Source: Pandoraea thiooxydans (GTDB lineage: Bacteria; Pseudomonadota; Gammaproteobacteria; Burkholderiales; Burkholderiaceae). Taken from it: a DNA stretch of 64,000 nt. The position numbers were made by a program, and so were the translations under genes. The stretch lies in NCBI RefSeq assembly GCF_001931675.1, contig NZ_CP014839.1, positions 2,728,001-2,792,000 on the forward strand. The letters are read 5' to 3'. The notes under the pieces are model-generated. The model did no database searches. It saw only the letters and a list, made by a program, of their open reading frames with translations, and was not told the DNA's origin. Shown here in pieces: positions 48,458-57,587 of the stretch. Numbering within the stretch: the first letter of the stretch is position 1; each line of letters begins with the position of its first letter.

Positions 48458-49278
48458 GCCGTCACCCCCGTGCCCGCCGCTGGCTGGCCGGGCGGGTCGT
48501 CGCCATGGTCGCCCTCGTCGCCATCGTCGTCGCTGCCCAGATAGGCTTCGATGACTTGCGGGTTATTTTTGATTTCGTCGGGCTTGCCCTCGGCGATGAT
48601 GCGGCCGAAATTGAGCACCGCGATGCGCTCGCACAGCCCCATCACGAATCGCATGTCGTGCTCGATCATGAAGATCGTGTAGCCGCGCGCGCGAATGTTT
48701 TCGATTTCGCCCATCAGGTCGACTTTCTCGCCGGTGTTCATGCCCGCCACCGGCTCGTCGAGCAGCAGCAGCTTCGGTTCGGTCGCCAGGGCACGCGCCA
48801 GTTCGAGCTTGCGCTGATCGCCGTACGACAGGTTGTCGGCCGTCTCGTGCGCCTTGTGATCCAGCCGCACCCACGAGAGCAGTTCGTGCGCCCGCTCGCG
48901 GGCGCGTTTTTCGTGGCGGCGATATCCTGGCAGTGACAACAACAGCCCGGCCGGACCGTAGTCGAGGTGACGGTGCATGCCGACCACCACGTTGTCGAGC
49001 AACGACATCTCCTTGAAGATGCGGATGTTCTGAAAGGTGCGCGCAATCCCGCGCTGGGTGATGCGATGCGGCTTATGGCCGAGCAGGCTCGCGCCGTCGA
49101 AGGTGATATCGCCGCCACTGGGCGCGAGCAAGCCGGTGATGAGATTGAATACGGTCGTCTTGCCGGCACCGTTGGGGCCGATCAGGCCGAAAATGGTTCC
49201 TTGCGGAACCTCGATGTTGACGTCCTGCAGTACGTGCAGGCCGCCGAAGCTTTTCGAGACAGATGAGAGTGTCAGCAT
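48454..49278 (-). CDS. livG: Branched-chain amino acid ABC transporter ATPase LivG
   Basis: A 274-aa ABC ATPase. Walker A IGPNGAGKTTVFNLITG, the LivG insert (TFQNIRIFKEMSLLDNVVVG), signature NLSYGDQRKLELARAL and Walker B LLLLDEPVAGMNTGEKVDLM. After the usual end (VIEAYLG) there is an extra ~25-residue acidic tail (DDDGDEGDHGDDPP onward), not typical of LivG. Overlaps livF by 4 bp; 10 bp after livM. Confidence 0.95.
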
Positions 49279-49288
49279 GGCGCGCTCC

Positions 49289-50140
49289 TCAGGCTTTCTT
49301 GAACCAGCGACGCATGCGCGCGGGGTCCCAAATGCCTTTCGGCAGGAACAGCACGATGAGCACCAGGATCAGGCCGTTGGCTATCAGCCGGAAGTTGTCG
49401 AACGAGCGCAGCACTTCAGGCAGCAACGTCAGGATCACGCCGCCGAGCACCGGGCCGACCAGCCCGCCGATGCCGCCCAGAATCGCCATGGTCAGGATTT
49501 CCACGCCGCGCCCGAAACCGTATTCGTTGGGACCGATGAAGAAGGTCAGGTGGGCGTCGAGCCCGCCGGCGAGCCCGGCGATCGCCGCGCCCAGCACGAA
49601 TGCGAGCATCTTGTAGCCGTCCACGTGAATGCCCATCAGGCCGGCTGCGGTTTCGTCTTCCTTGATGGCCTCGAAAGCCCGCCCGACCTTGGAGCGGCGC
49701 AGCCGGTACAGCACGGCGAGCGTGAGCACCACCGCCAGCGCCACGTGCCACCATTGGGTGAGCTGCGGGATGCCGTTGAGGCCGAGCGCGCCGCCGGTGA
49801 GCGAGTCGGTATTGAGCACGATCACACGCACCACTTCGCCGAAGCTCAGGGTGGCGATCGCCAGATACACGCCCGACAGGCGCAGCGTGGGCTTGCCGAT
49901 GATGAACGCGGCCAGCGCCGGCATCAGCATGCCGCCGGCCAGCGAGACCGGGAACGGCATGTTGTAGTTCATCGTCAGCAGCGCCGCAGTATAGGCGCCG
50001 ATACCCATGAAGGCGGCATTGGCCATCGCCAGCATGCCGCACGACAAGGTCAGATAGATCGACAGCGCCAGCAGCGCGTTGGTGCCAAGCGATAGCACCA
50101 GGTTGCTGTACACCGCCCAGAAATTACTCAACCAATCCAT
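49289..50140 (-). CDS. livM: Branched-chain amino acid ABC transporter permease LivM
   Basis: A 283-aa membrane permease of the BPD_transp_2 family. About eight to nine hydrophobic helices; AFMGIGAYTAALLTMNYNMP, LRLSGVYLAIATLSFGEVVR and AFEAIKEDETAAGLMGIHVD are the LivM signature blocks. Pairs with LivH in the channel. 101-bp spacer after livH and 10 bp before livG. Confidence 0.94.
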   Translation of the reverse strand: MDWLSNFWAVYSNLVLSLGTNALLALSIYLTLSCGMLAMANAAFMGIGAYTAALLTMNYNMPFPVSLAGGMLMPALAAFIIGKPTLRLSGVYLAIATLSFGEVVRVIVLNTDSLTGGALGLNGIPQLTQWWHVALAVVLTLAVLYRLRRSKVGRAFEAIKEDETAAGLMGIHVDGYKMLAFVLGAAIAGLAGGLDAHLTFFIGPNEYGFGRGVEILTMAILGGIGGLVGPVLGGVILTLLPEVLRSFDNFRLIANGLILVLIVLFLPKGIWDPARMRRWFKKA

Positions 50141-50241
50141 GGTTTCCCCGCAGAAAACGGTATCGTTGCGACGTGCTCAGCCACCGGCCGGACGTCTTTG
50201 GCAAACGTGCGAGCGCTTGGCGGCCGCTTCGTAGGAAGGTC

Positions 50242-51123
50242 TCATGCCTTGCGTTCCAGCACTTTGCCGAACAGGCCCTGGGGCCGCACCAGCAGGATCA
50301 GGAATAGCAGGCCGAAGGCCACTGCGTCGCGCATGGTCGAGCCGACATAGGCCACCGAGAGTACCTCGGCAAACCCCAGGAACAGGCCGCCGAGCATCGC
50401 GCCGCGAATGTCTCCCATGCCCCCGAGAATGATCACGGCGATGCCCTTTTCCAGCATCGGCTGACCCATCAGCGGAAAAATTGCATTCGAGTACAGACTG
50501 ATCATGACCCCCGAGACGCCACCGAGCGCGGCGGCCGCAAACGAGGTCAACAGAAACAGGCCCTCGACGTTGATGCCGAGCAGGCTGGCTGCCTTGGGAG
50601 ATTCCGCGATCGCGCGCAGCGCACGCCCCAGTTGGGTTTTGCGGATCAGGACCATCAGCACGGCCATCAGAGCGAACGACAGGAAGATGATGCCGAGTTC
50701 GAGCGTCGTCACACGCAGCCCGGCCACGGAGAGCGTGGCGTCGGAGATGGTGCCGTACGGATACCGCATGTTCTGCGCGCCGAAAATACCTTGCGCGCCG
50801 TTATTGATGATGATGGCCACGCCGATGGTGGCGATCATCGGCACCAGATGCGGCACATTACGCTTGCGCAACGGTTTGAGCACCAGCACATCGATGATCA
50901 CGCCGACCACGCCACTGACGATGAACGCAAACACCAGTGCGGCCCACAGGGGCAGATGCAGATGCACGATCGCTTGCAGCGCCGCATAGGAGCCGACCAT
51001 GAAGACGGCGCCGTGCGACAGGTTGATCACCCCGAGGATGCCGAACACGAGCGTGAAGCCGAGCGCAAACAATGCATACACGCAGCCCAGCGAGAGCGCG
51101 TTGACAAGTTGCTGATCCAGCAT
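50242..51123 (-). CDS. livH: Branched-chain amino acid ABC transporter permease LivH
   Basis: A 293-aa membrane permease of the BPD_transp_2 family. Signature blocks are LVNALSLGCVYALFALGFTL, VINLSHGAVFMVGSYAALQA and GRALRAIAESPKAASLLGIN. It forms the inner-membrane channel with LivM. The N-terminal MLDQQLVNALS is a normal LivH start. 138 bp follow livJ. Confidence 0.94.
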   Translation of the reverse strand: MLDQQLVNALSLGCVYALFALGFTLVFGILGVINLSHGAVFMVGSYAALQAIVHLHLPLWAALVFAFIVSGVVGVIIDVLVLKPLRKRNVPHLVPMIATIGVAIIINNGAQGIFGAQNMRYPYGTISDATLSVAGLRVTTLELGIIFLSFALMAVLMVLIRKTQLGRALRAIAESPKAASLLGINVEGLFLLTSFAAAALGGVSGVMISLYSNAIFPLMGQPMLEKGIAVIILGGMGDIRGAMLGGLFLGFAEVLSVAYVGSTMRDAVAFGLLFLILLVRPQGLFGKVLERKA

Positions 51124-51261
51124 GATCTATTTTCCAGCCTGAAATGAAAGCAGCGCGAACTCGTGGCTCGCGCTGCCGAAAACATCGGGGTCGCAGGATC
51201 GCCTGCGCCCGCGTGTCGTGCGGCCGTTGTCGCGCCGCACGTGCCGCGCAATCGCGACTGC

Positions 51262-52416
51262 TTACTTCTCGATGGTGTAGTGACCGTCCTTGGTCACGCT
51301 GATGATCGGCTTTTGCAGTGCATCGTAACCAGCCGGCTTGCCGCCGCGGCCCTTGGCCTCGCGGAATGCAAACGGCCCAGTGGCGCCGGTCCACTTGATC
51401 GCCGGCAGCGCGTCGCGCAGCGCGGTGCGCTCGGCCTGCAGGTTACCGGTGAACTTGACCTGCTTCATCGCCTGGACCGCGATGTGCATCGCGTCGTAGG
51501 CTTGCGCGGCGAACTGGTCGGGCGCCATCTTGAACTTGGCTTTGTAAGCGGCGGTGAACTGTTGGTTCTCCGGCGTCTGGTTGTCGATCGACCACGGGCT
51601 GCCGACCCACAGATTGTCGGAATTGCCCTTGGCCAGGTCGAACACCTTGACCGAGTTCATGCCGTTGCCGCCGATGAACGGCACGTTCAGCCCCACCTGG
51701 TGGGCCTGCACCATGATCGGCGCGCCTTCGGCGATCAACGCGGAGAGCACCAGCGCATCCGGATGGGTAGCCTTGATCTTGGTCAGTTGCGCCTTGAAGT
51801 CGACGTCGCCCTTGGAGAACGTCTCGGTGGCGGTGACGGGGATCTTCAGGTCGGCCAGCGCCTTCTTGAAGTTGTCGTAGCCGCTCTTGGTAAAGACATC
51901 GTCGTTACCGTACATGATGGCGACTTTCTTGAGCCCGGTATGCTTGGCCGCGACCTTGATGGTCTCGGGCAACACATCGGCTTCGGTGACCGAATTACGG
52001 AACACGTAGTTGCCGATCGAGGTGATGCCGTCGGCCGTGTTGGACGTGCCGAACGCCACGGTCTTGGAGGCCTGGGCGATCGGGTCGGCTGCCTGCGCGG
52101 AATTTGACAGGGTCGGGCCGAACACCATCAGCACCTTGTTTTCGAAAATCAGCTTTTTGAAGACGTTGATGGCCTCGTCCTTCTTGCCCTGCTCGTCTTC
52201 GATCACCAGCTGGAGCTTGTTGCCGTTGACGCCGCCCGCGGCGTTGATCTGCTCGGCCGCCAGCTCGAAGCCGTTGCGAATCGCAATGCCATACTGCGCC
52301 GCGCCACCGGTGAGCGCCTCGGCCACACCGATCTTGATATCGGCAGCCTGCGCCGCGGCAACCACCCCCGTTGCCACGAGCGCCACCAGCAGTTTGTTCA
52401 TGGTGCTTTTTTTCAT
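51262..52416 (-). CDS. livJ: Branched-chain amino acid ABC transporter substrate-binding protein (LivJ-type)
   Basis: A 384-aa periplasmic binding protein. Signal peptide MKKSTMNKLLVALVATGVVA cleaved after AQA-A; the mature part opens DIKIGVAEALTGGAAQYGIA, the Peripla_BP_6 pattern. Typical internal blocks are NAAGGVNGNKLQLVIEDEQG and KVAIMYGNDDVF. GGAGG lies 9 bp before the ATG; a longer in-frame start would include a repeat-coded MYSMYGMYD leader and is unlikely. First gene of livJHMGF. Confidence 0.93.
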   Translation of the reverse strand: MKKSTMNKLLVALVATGVVAAAQAADIKIGVAEALTGGAAQYGIAIRNGFELAAEQINAAGGVNGNKLQLVIEDEQGKKDEAINVFKKLIFENKVLMVFGPTLSNSAQAADPIAQASKTVAFGTSNTADGITSIGNYVFRNSVTEADVLPETIKVAAKHTGLKKVAIMYGNDDVFTKSGYDNFKKALADLKIPVTATETFSKGDVDFKAQLTKIKATHPDALVLSALIAEGAPIMVQAHQVGLNVPFIGGNGMNSVKVFDLAKGNSDNLWVGSPWSIDNQTPENQQFTAAYKAKFKMAPDQFAAQAYDAMHIAVQAMKQVKFTGNLQAERTALRDALPAIKWTGATGPFAFREAKGRGGKPAGYDALQKPIISVTKDGHYTIEK

Positions 52417-52443
52417 CGTTGTCTTTCCTCCAGACATCAGGTC

Positions 52444-52470
52444 GTACATGCCGTACATGCTGTACATTTG
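52444..52470 (-). repeat. Three tandem 9-bp repeats in the livJ leader
   Basis: GTACATGCC, GTACATGCT and GTACATTTG run head to tail 28-54 bp upstream of the livJ start codon. Each carries an ATG on the coding strand, in frame with livJ. No known function. Confidence 0.6.
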
Positions 52471-52586
52471 ATACGGCGACCCCCCGTGGATCGCCGCCAA
52501 TTTATCAAGAAAGCTCCCAAGGATAGCGCAAAACGCGCCGGCATCGCTCGCGAAATACGCCGCTTACAGGGAAACCCGAATACCGG

Positions 52587-53945
52587 TCAATGCCCGGCAA
52601 TCGTCATTTGCTCGATCAGGACCGAGCCGGTTTCTTTGGTGCCCCGCACAATCACGTCGTTGCCGATCGCCGCGATCTGGCCGAACATGTCGCGCAGGTT
52701 GCCGGCCAGGGTGATCTCCTCGACCGGATACTGGATTTCGCCGTTTTCGACCCAGAACCCGGCGGCCCCGCGCGAATAATCGCCGGTCACGTAATTGACG
52801 CCCTGGCCCATCAGCTCGGTAACCAGCAGCCCGGTGCCCAGTTTGCGGAGCATCGCGCGGAAATCGTCGCCGGCTTGCGCCTCGGTGCTGTAGAGCCGCA
52901 GGTTGTGCGAGCCTCCGGCATTGCCGGTGGTTTGCATGCCGAGCTTGCGGGCCGAATAGGTCGAGAGGAAATAGCCCTCGACCACGCCGGCGCGCACCAC
53001 GTCGCGCGCCAGGGTGCGCACGCCCTCCTCGTCGAACGGCGCGCTGCCCATCGCGCGCGGCACGTGCGGATTTTCGCTGATGCCCACGTGCGGCGCAAAA
53101 ACCGTTTTGCCCAGGCTGTCTACCAAAAAGGTGGCCTTGCGGTAGAGCGACCCGCCGCTCACGGCCTGCACGAAGGCCCCCAGCAGGCCGGCGGCCAGCG
53201 GTGCCTCGAACAGTACCGGGCATTTGCGGGTCGCTAGCTTGCGCCCGCGCAGGCGCGCCAGGGTTCGTTCTGCCGCGTAGCGGCCGATCGCCTCCGGCGC
53301 GGCCAGATCGGCCGCTGCCCGCTTGGAGCTGTACCAGTCGTCGCGCTGCATGTTGCCGCCCGACCCGGCGATCGGCGAGCACGAAATGTAGTGGCGCGAA
53401 TACGGGTAGCCGGCCAGGAAGCCGCGGGTGGTCGCCAGCACGAACTGGGAGTGCTGGGCGGACACCCCGGCACCCTCGGAGTTGCGGATCAGCGGGCTGG
53501 TGTCGAAAGCGGCCTGTTCCGCGCGCCGGGCCAGTTCGACCGCCTCGTCAGGGGTCAGCGCCCAATGGTGAAACAGCGACAGGTCTTGCGGATCGGTCTC
53601 GAGCAATTCCGCCTCGGCCAGACCAGCGCAGTCGTCCTCGGCGGTAAAGCGGGCAATGTTGTACGCCGCGGCGACCGTGTCGCGTAGCGCCTGGGGCGAA
53701 AAATCCGAGGTGCTGGCATTACCGCGCCGCTGGCCGATGAAAACCGTCACACCGACCAGTTTGTCGCGATTGTGTTCGATGGTCTCGACCTTGCCGCGGC
53801 GCACCGAGACCGACAGTCCATCGCCTTCGGAGATTTCGGTCGCCGCATCGGTCGCGCCAAGCGCCTTGGCTTGGCGCAGGACCTCCGAGGCGATTTCCTT
53901 CAATTGATCCTGGGAATGCGGGAAATGCTGGGTCGACGATGACAT
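52587..53945 (-). CDS. pmbA: PmbA/TldE-type metalloprotease component
   Basis: A 452-aa protein of the TldD/PmbA family; with TldD it matures peptide antibiotics and degrades CcdA in E. coli. Blocks include ISEGDGLSVSVRRGKVETIE, LFEAPLAAGLLGAFVQAVSG, YSARKLGMQTTGNAGGSHNL and the C-terminal TLAGNLRDMFGQIAAIGND. PmbA lacks the zinc-binding HExxxH of TldD, and none is seen here. MSSSTQHFPH is the chosen start; a longer in-frame N-terminus lacks family similarity. Divergent from darP. Confidence 0.93.
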   Translation of the reverse strand: MSSSTQHFPHSQDQLKEIASEVLRQAKALGATDAATEISEGDGLSVSVRRGKVETIEHNRDKLVGVTVFIGQRRGNASTSDFSPQALRDTVAAAYNIARFTAEDDCAGLAEAELLETDPQDLSLFHHWALTPDEAVELARRAEQAAFDTSPLIRNSEGAGVSAQHSQFVLATTRGFLAGYPYSRHYISCSPIAGSGGNMQRDDWYSSKRAAADLAAPEAIGRYAAERTLARLRGRKLATRKCPVLFEAPLAAGLLGAFVQAVSGGSLYRKATFLVDSLGKTVFAPHVGISENPHVPRAMGSAPFDEEGVRTLARDVVRAGVVEGYFLSTYSARKLGMQTTGNAGGSHNLRLYSTEAQAGDDFRAMLRKLGTGLLVTELMGQGVNYVTGDYSRGAAGFWVENGEIQYPVEEITLAGNLRDMFGQIAAIGNDVIVRGTKETGSVLIEQMTIAGH

Positions 53946-54075
53946 GAGTGGCTGGGCGTAAAACAGAGGGAACCGCAATCTTAACAATTCCTGGCCCGTC
54001 CCGTTCCATGATTTGCCGCGCGGCGCGGCCGCCCTATCCCGCCAAGGGCCCTGCCGGCGCGGTACAATACGCGCC

Positions 54076-54675
54076 ATGACGCACCAACAACGATTCAATC
54101 AAATCGCGCACAGCCCGTTGCCCGACCCCGATGCGCGGCCGAGCAAGTCGCAACTCAAGCGCGAAATGCACGCCCTGCAGGATATCGGCGAGGAACTCGT
54201 CGCGCTCTCGAGGGAGGCGCTCGGCCGGCTCGATCTGCCCGAACGCCTGTACGACGCGGTGCGCGAGGCGCGCAACATCACCAGTCATGAAGGCAAGCGG
54301 CGTCAGTTGCAGTACGTCGGCAAGGTCATGCGCTCGCTGCACGAGAGCGAAGTCGCGGCGATCCGCCGCGCGCTCGACGCCATCAAGGGTGTCAGCAAGG
54401 CCGAGACCGTCCGCCTGCACACCCTCGAGCGCTGGCGCGAGCGGCTGCTGGCCGATGACGACGCGCTGACACAGTTATTGGCGAGCCATCCGCAGGCTGA
54501 CGCTCAGCAGTTACGCACGCTGATCCGCAATGCGCGGCGCGAACAGCAGCAGCAGCGCCCGCCCAAGGCGTTTCGCGAACTGTTCCAGGCGTTGCGCGAG
54601 TTGCTCGAGACGCCCGAGACCGCGGCCGGCGCGCCCGCCCCGGAAAGCGGCTCCAGCGAGGAGTTTCACGAATGA
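54076..54675 (+). CDS. darP: DarP/YjgA ribosome-associated protein (DUF615)
   Basis: A 199-aa helical, highly charged protein. [40 protein letters not shown] and [20 protein letters not shown] are the DUF615 blocks. E. coli YjgA/DarP associates with pre-50S particles in late ribosome assembly. The C-terminus is extended by a Pro/Ala/Glu segment. Its stop overlaps the mog-like start by 4 bp. Confidence 0.92.
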   Translation: MTHQQRFNQIAHSPLPDPDARPSKSQLKREMHALQDIGEELVALSREALGRLDLPERLYDAVREARNITSHEGKRRQLQYVGKVMRSLHESEVAAIRRALDAIKGVSKAETVRLHTLERWRERLLADDDALTQLLASHPQADAQQLRTLIRNARREQQQQRPPKAFRELFQALRELLETPETAAGAPAPESGSSEEFHE

Positions 54676-55286
54676 AAGCCCGCCGTCATCCGGATGAATT
54701 GCTGGTCGGCCTGGTGTCGGTCAGCGACCGTGCCAGCCAGGGGACCTACCAGGATCAGGGCATCCCGGCACTGCAGAGCTGGCTGGGCCGGGCGCTCGCC
54801 AGCCCCTGGCAGGCCGAAACCCGCCTGATTCCGGACGAGCACGAGACAATCGTGCGCACCTTGATCGAACTGGTCGACGAGACCGGTTGCGATCTGGTGC
54901 TGACCACCGGCGGCACCGGGCCGGCGCGGCGCGACGTCACCCCGGAGGCGACACTGGCGGCCGGCACCAAGGAAATGCCGGGCTTCGGCGAGCAAATGCG
55001 GCAAATCAGCCTGAACTTCGTGCCCACCGCGATTCTGTCGCGCCAGGCCGCGGTAATTCGCGAGACGCCTGCGCATGCCGCGTTGATCATCAATTTGCCC
55101 GGCCAGCCGAAATCGATCCAGGAAACCCTGGAAGGCCTCAAGGACGCTCAGGGCAACACGTTGGTGCACGGCATTTTTGCCGCCGTCCCCTATTGCATCG
55201 ACCTGATCGGCGGACCCTATATCGACACGCACGACACCGTGTGCAAGGCGTTTCGGCCCAAGAGCGCGGTGCGCCAGCGGCCCTGA
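54672..55286 (+). CDS. mog: Molybdopterin adenylyltransferase (MogA/MoaB family)
   Basis: A 204-aa MoCF-biosynthesis domain protein that adenylylates molybdopterin before molybdate insertion. The family signature [20 protein letters not shown] is present, with [20 protein letters not shown] at the N-terminus and [17 protein letters not shown] near the C-terminus. The length is closer to MogA than to MoaB. Overlaps darP by 4 bp (ATGA), an arrangement seen in other beta-proteobacteria. Confidence 0.9.
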   Translation: MKARRHPDELLVGLVSVSDRASQGTYQDQGIPALQSWLGRALASPWQAETRLIPDEHETIVRTLIELVDETGCDLVLTTGGTGPARRDVTPEATLAAGTKEMPGFGEQMRQISLNFVPTAILSRQAAVIRETPAHAALIINLPGQPKSIQETLEGLKDAQGNTLVHGIFAAVPYCIDLIGGPYIDTHDTVCKAFRPKSAVRQRP

Positions 55287-55308
55287 CGGCGCCAATCCGG
55301 CCCGCGAC

Positions 55309-55941
55309 TCAAACGCCGCTCGGGCTGCCCTTCCGAAATACCAGACTGAAATTATTGGCCGGCATCGGCACGGCTTCCTCCAACTGGAAGTCGTGACTGC
55401 CGGCCAGTTGCACCATCGCTTCGATGTCTCGCACGCCCCAGGCCGGATTGCGGGCCCGCAACTGCGCATCGAACGCCGCGTTGCTCGGCGCGGTATGCTC
55501 GCCGTCGCGCCTGTAGGGCCCATAGAGGAACAGTGCCGAGCCGCAAGCGAGCAATCGTGCGGCGCCAGCGAACAGCCCCTCGGCCGCCGCCCACGGCGAG
55601 ATGTGAATCATATTGATGCAGACCACCGCCTGCGCCGAGGCGATCGGCCATGGATGGCGACACACGTCGAGCGCCAGTGGCGCGCGCAGATTCGCCAGCC
55701 CGGCATGGGCGCGCCAGGCAGCGATCGAGTCGCGCGCGGCGGCGTCCATGTCGCTGGGCTGCCACGTGAGATTCGGCAACGCCGCGGCGAAATGCACGGC
55801 ATGCTGGCCGGTGCCGCTGGCGATCTCCAGCACCGTGCCGGCGCCCGGCAAGACGCGCCGCAGCACACTCAGAATCGCGTCGCGATTACGTTCGGCCGCG
55901 GGCGCGACGGCGCGCGCGTCGGAAGATCGAGGATCGGTCAC
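55309..55941 (-). CDS. DUF938 SAM-dependent methyltransferase
   Basis: A 210-aa class I methyltransferase-like protein. Motif I is VLEIASGTGQHAVHFAAALP, the DUF938 family signature, followed by WQPSDMDAAARDSI and INMIHISPWAAAEGLFAGAA. The end (FQLEEAVPMPANNFSLVFRK) matches the family. Substrate unknown. Convergent with mog across 22 bp. Confidence 0.91.
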   Translation of the reverse strand: MTDPRSSDARAVAPAAERNRDAILSVLRRVLPGAGTVLEIASGTGQHAVHFAAALPNLTWQPSDMDAAARDSIAAWRAHAGLANLRAPLALDVCRHPWPIASAQAVVCINMIHISPWAAAEGLFAGAARLLACGSALFLYGPYRRDGEHTAPSNAAFDAQLRARNPAWGVRDIEAMVQLAGSHDFQLEEAVPMPANNFSLVFRKGSPSGV

Positions 55942-55972
55942 GCTTGAATGTCTCCTCGCATCGGGTGCCGGC

Positions 55973-56335
55973 CTATTCGGTCAAGCCGTTTTCGCGCAGC
56001 AGTCGCTCGCACTCGTCGAGCAAATCGAACGCGATGTCGGAACGATAATTGGGGTCGAGCGCTTCCATCATGGCGTGCGCCGTGTAGAGTCCGGCTTCGC
56101 GCGAGAGCGTGCCCGCCAACTCACGCGCCATCTGATCGCTCAAATCCGACAGCAGCCGTCGCTCGGCGAGCGCCAACTGCAGCTTCGAGCGCGACAGCCA
56201 TTGCGCCGCCAGCGTCGCGCCCTGAGGCCCGGTCATCCACTGGCCATATTCGTAAAACGCCGCAAGCCGCTCGGCCGTCAAAGCGAACAGCAGTGCCTTG
56301 CGCGTGTCGAGGTCGATGACGCGCGGCGCGTTCAT
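55973..56335 (-). CDS. Hypothetical protein coupled to the GntR regulator
   Basis: A 120-aa, mostly helical, soluble protein: MNAPRVIDLDTRKALLFALT, EYGQWMTGPQGATLAAQWLS and SDIAFDLLDECERLLRENGL. I do not recognise a family. Its ATG overlaps the gntR stop as ATGA, so it is almost certainly cotranslated with the regulator and may relate to the downstream sulfolactate-type locus or modulate the regulator. 31 bp separate it from the DUF938 gene. Confidence 0.75.
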   Translation of the reverse strand: MNAPRVIDLDTRKALLFALTAERLAAFYEYGQWMTGPQGATLAAQWLSRSKLQLALAERRLLSDLSDQMARELAGTLSREAGLYTAHAMMEALDPNYRSDIAFDLLDECERLLRENGLTE

Positions 56336-57084
56336 GCGCCGGCCTCGCTCACGAGATACTCGTATTTCTCGGTATTCAGGCGCGAAATGCGCCACTCGAC
56401 CGGCTGATCGTGATACGAAAATGCGATCCGGCGCAGTTCGATGAGCGGCGTGCCGGCCGGCACGCCGAGCAGGCGGGCCGAGTCGCCCTCGGCAAGCCCT
56501 GCCCGCAGGCGCTCGTCGGTGCGAATTACGTTGAGCCCGAAGACATCCTGGTAAAGGTTGTAGAGCGTAGTGGGACGATCGCGCAGATCGGCCTCGGTCA
56601 AGCCGGCGAACAGTGCCTCGGGCAATGTGATTTCATCGAGCATGACGATGTCGTCGTCGAGCATCAACCGGTTGGTGAACTGAAACACCCTGGCGCCCGT
56701 GCCCAGGCCCAGCTTCTCGCAAGCCTCACGGCTGGCCTTGGCCTTGCGAAAGCGCTCGAGCGCAACCGTGGGATAGGTCTTGTAACCGTCTTGCCGGACC
56801 ACCCGGAAGAACCGGAAATAATGATGGTCGCGCGCATGCGTGGCGACGAAGGTGCCGCGGCCCTGATGGCGAATCAGAATATTTTCTGCCACCAGTTCGT
56901 CGATCGCCTTGCGCAGCGTCCCGATCGATACGCCGAAGCGCTCGCCCAGCTTGCGCTCGGCCGGAATGGCCTCGCCCGCCTTCCATTCCCCGCCGGCCAG
57001 CGCCGCCAGAATGCCGCGCTTGACCTCTTTATACAAAGTACTGCCGATCATCGCGGTGTGCGGCATTGCAATATCGTTGTTCAT
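56332..57084 (-). CDS. GntR-family regulator, HutC/UTRA subfamily
   Basis: A 250-aa repressor-type regulator. Winged helix: IPAERKLGERFGVSIGTLRK with AIDELVAENILIRHQGRGTF; the UTRA effector domain spans about residues 95-240 (FTNRLMLDDDIVMLDEITLP, GTPLIELRRIAFSYHDQPVE). The start MNNDIAMPH has GGAGA about 12 bp upstream. It is divergent from a split UxaA-family lyase operon, with overlapping promoters in the 175-bp spacer, so it is the likely local regulator, with sulfolactate or a metabolite as effector by inference. Confidence 0.92.
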   Translation of the reverse strand: MNNDIAMPHTAMIGSTLYKEVKRGILAALAGGEWKAGEAIPAERKLGERFGVSIGTLRKAIDELVAENILIRHQGRGTFVATHARDHHYFRFFRVVRQDGYKTYPTVALERFRKAKASREACEKLGLGTGARVFQFTNRLMLDDDIVMLDEITLPEALFAGLTEADLRDRPTTLYNLYQDVFGLNVIRTDERLRAGLAEGDSARLLGVPAGTPLIELRRIAFSYHDQPVEWRISRLNTEKYEYLVSEAGA

Positions 57085-57113
57085 AGTGGAATCGGTCTCC
57101 TGCGGATGCGCGT

Positions 57114-57141
57114 ATTCTAACATTCGGGACAATTCAATCAA
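57114..57141 (-). promoter_or_regulatory. Candidate promoter of the GntR regulator
   Basis: Reading leftward, TTGATT (57136-57141), 16-bp spacer, TAGAAT (57114-57119), placed 30 bp before the gntR start. It runs back-to-back with the lyase promoter, typical of autoregulation. Confidence 0.4.
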
Positions 57142-57163
57142 CTCATATAGATCACTTAGTTGA
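57138..57163. promoter_or_regulatory. Candidate operator between the divergent promoters
   Basis: TCAACT (57138-57143) and AGTTGA (57158-57163) form an inverted repeat with a 14-bp spacer. It overlaps the -35 regions of both divergent promoters, a position where a GntR dimer would repress both. Six-base arms make it only a candidate. Confidence 0.35.
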
Positions 57164-57188
57164 CATTGATCTCACTTGTGCATACTAT
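57160..57188 (+). promoter_or_regulatory. Sigma70 promoter of the lyase operon
   Basis: Consensus -35 TTGACA (57160-57165), ideal 17-bp spacer, -10 TACTAT (57183-57188). It is about 70 bp upstream of the small-subunit start, and is the best-formed promoter in the window. Confidence 0.65.
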
Positions 57189-57259
57189 GCAACTCACCAG
57201 GACGACCCATCGGCGCCGGCTGCCTGGGTGAGGATGCCAATCAAAGTGAGGAGATAATC

Positions 57260-57541
57260 ATGATTCATGCGGTATTGCACGAAGCCAAGGACACGGTTGC
57301 CGTGGCGGTGGTGGAAGGAATTCAGGCGGGCACCGAGCTCAATGCCTGGATCATGGACGAAGACAAGATCATTCAGGTCAAGGCACGTCAGGACATTCCG
57401 ATCGGGCACAAGGTCGCGCTCAGCGACATGCAGGTCGGCGACACGGTCTACAAATACGGCGTGGACATCGGCAAGGTAGTCGCCCCGATCAAGGCGGGCG
57501 ATCACGCCCACGTGCACAACATCAAGACCAAGCGCTGGTAA
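57260..57541 (+). CDS. suyA: UxaA-family small subunit, probably sulfolactate sulfo-lyase alpha (SuyA)
   Basis: A 93-aa SAF-domain protein ([38 protein letters not shown]-like block, and [20 protein letters not shown]). It is the N-terminal domain of altronate/galactarate dehydratase encoded as a separate subunit. In (2R)-sulfolactate sulfo-lyase (SuyAB) the alpha subunit is just this SAF protein. GAGGAG sits 8 bp before the ATG. 46 bp before the large subunit; the SuyA call rests on the downstream SlcC/ComC-type genes. Split altronate or galactarate dehydratase is the alternative. Confidence 0.72.
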   Translation: MIHAVLHEAKDTVAVAVVEGIQAGTELNAWIMDEDKIIQVKARQDIPIGHKVALSDMQVGDTVYKYGVDIGKVVAPIKAGDHAHVHNIKTKRW

Positions 57542-57587
57542 GCCGCGCATCGCCCACTCTGCTCAATTTCCTATCGAGGATTCCATC

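Noticed and set aside
52444-52470. Short direct repeats considered as a CRISPR-like array
   Set aside because: Units are 9 bp, directly abutting and without spacers; no cas genes are present.
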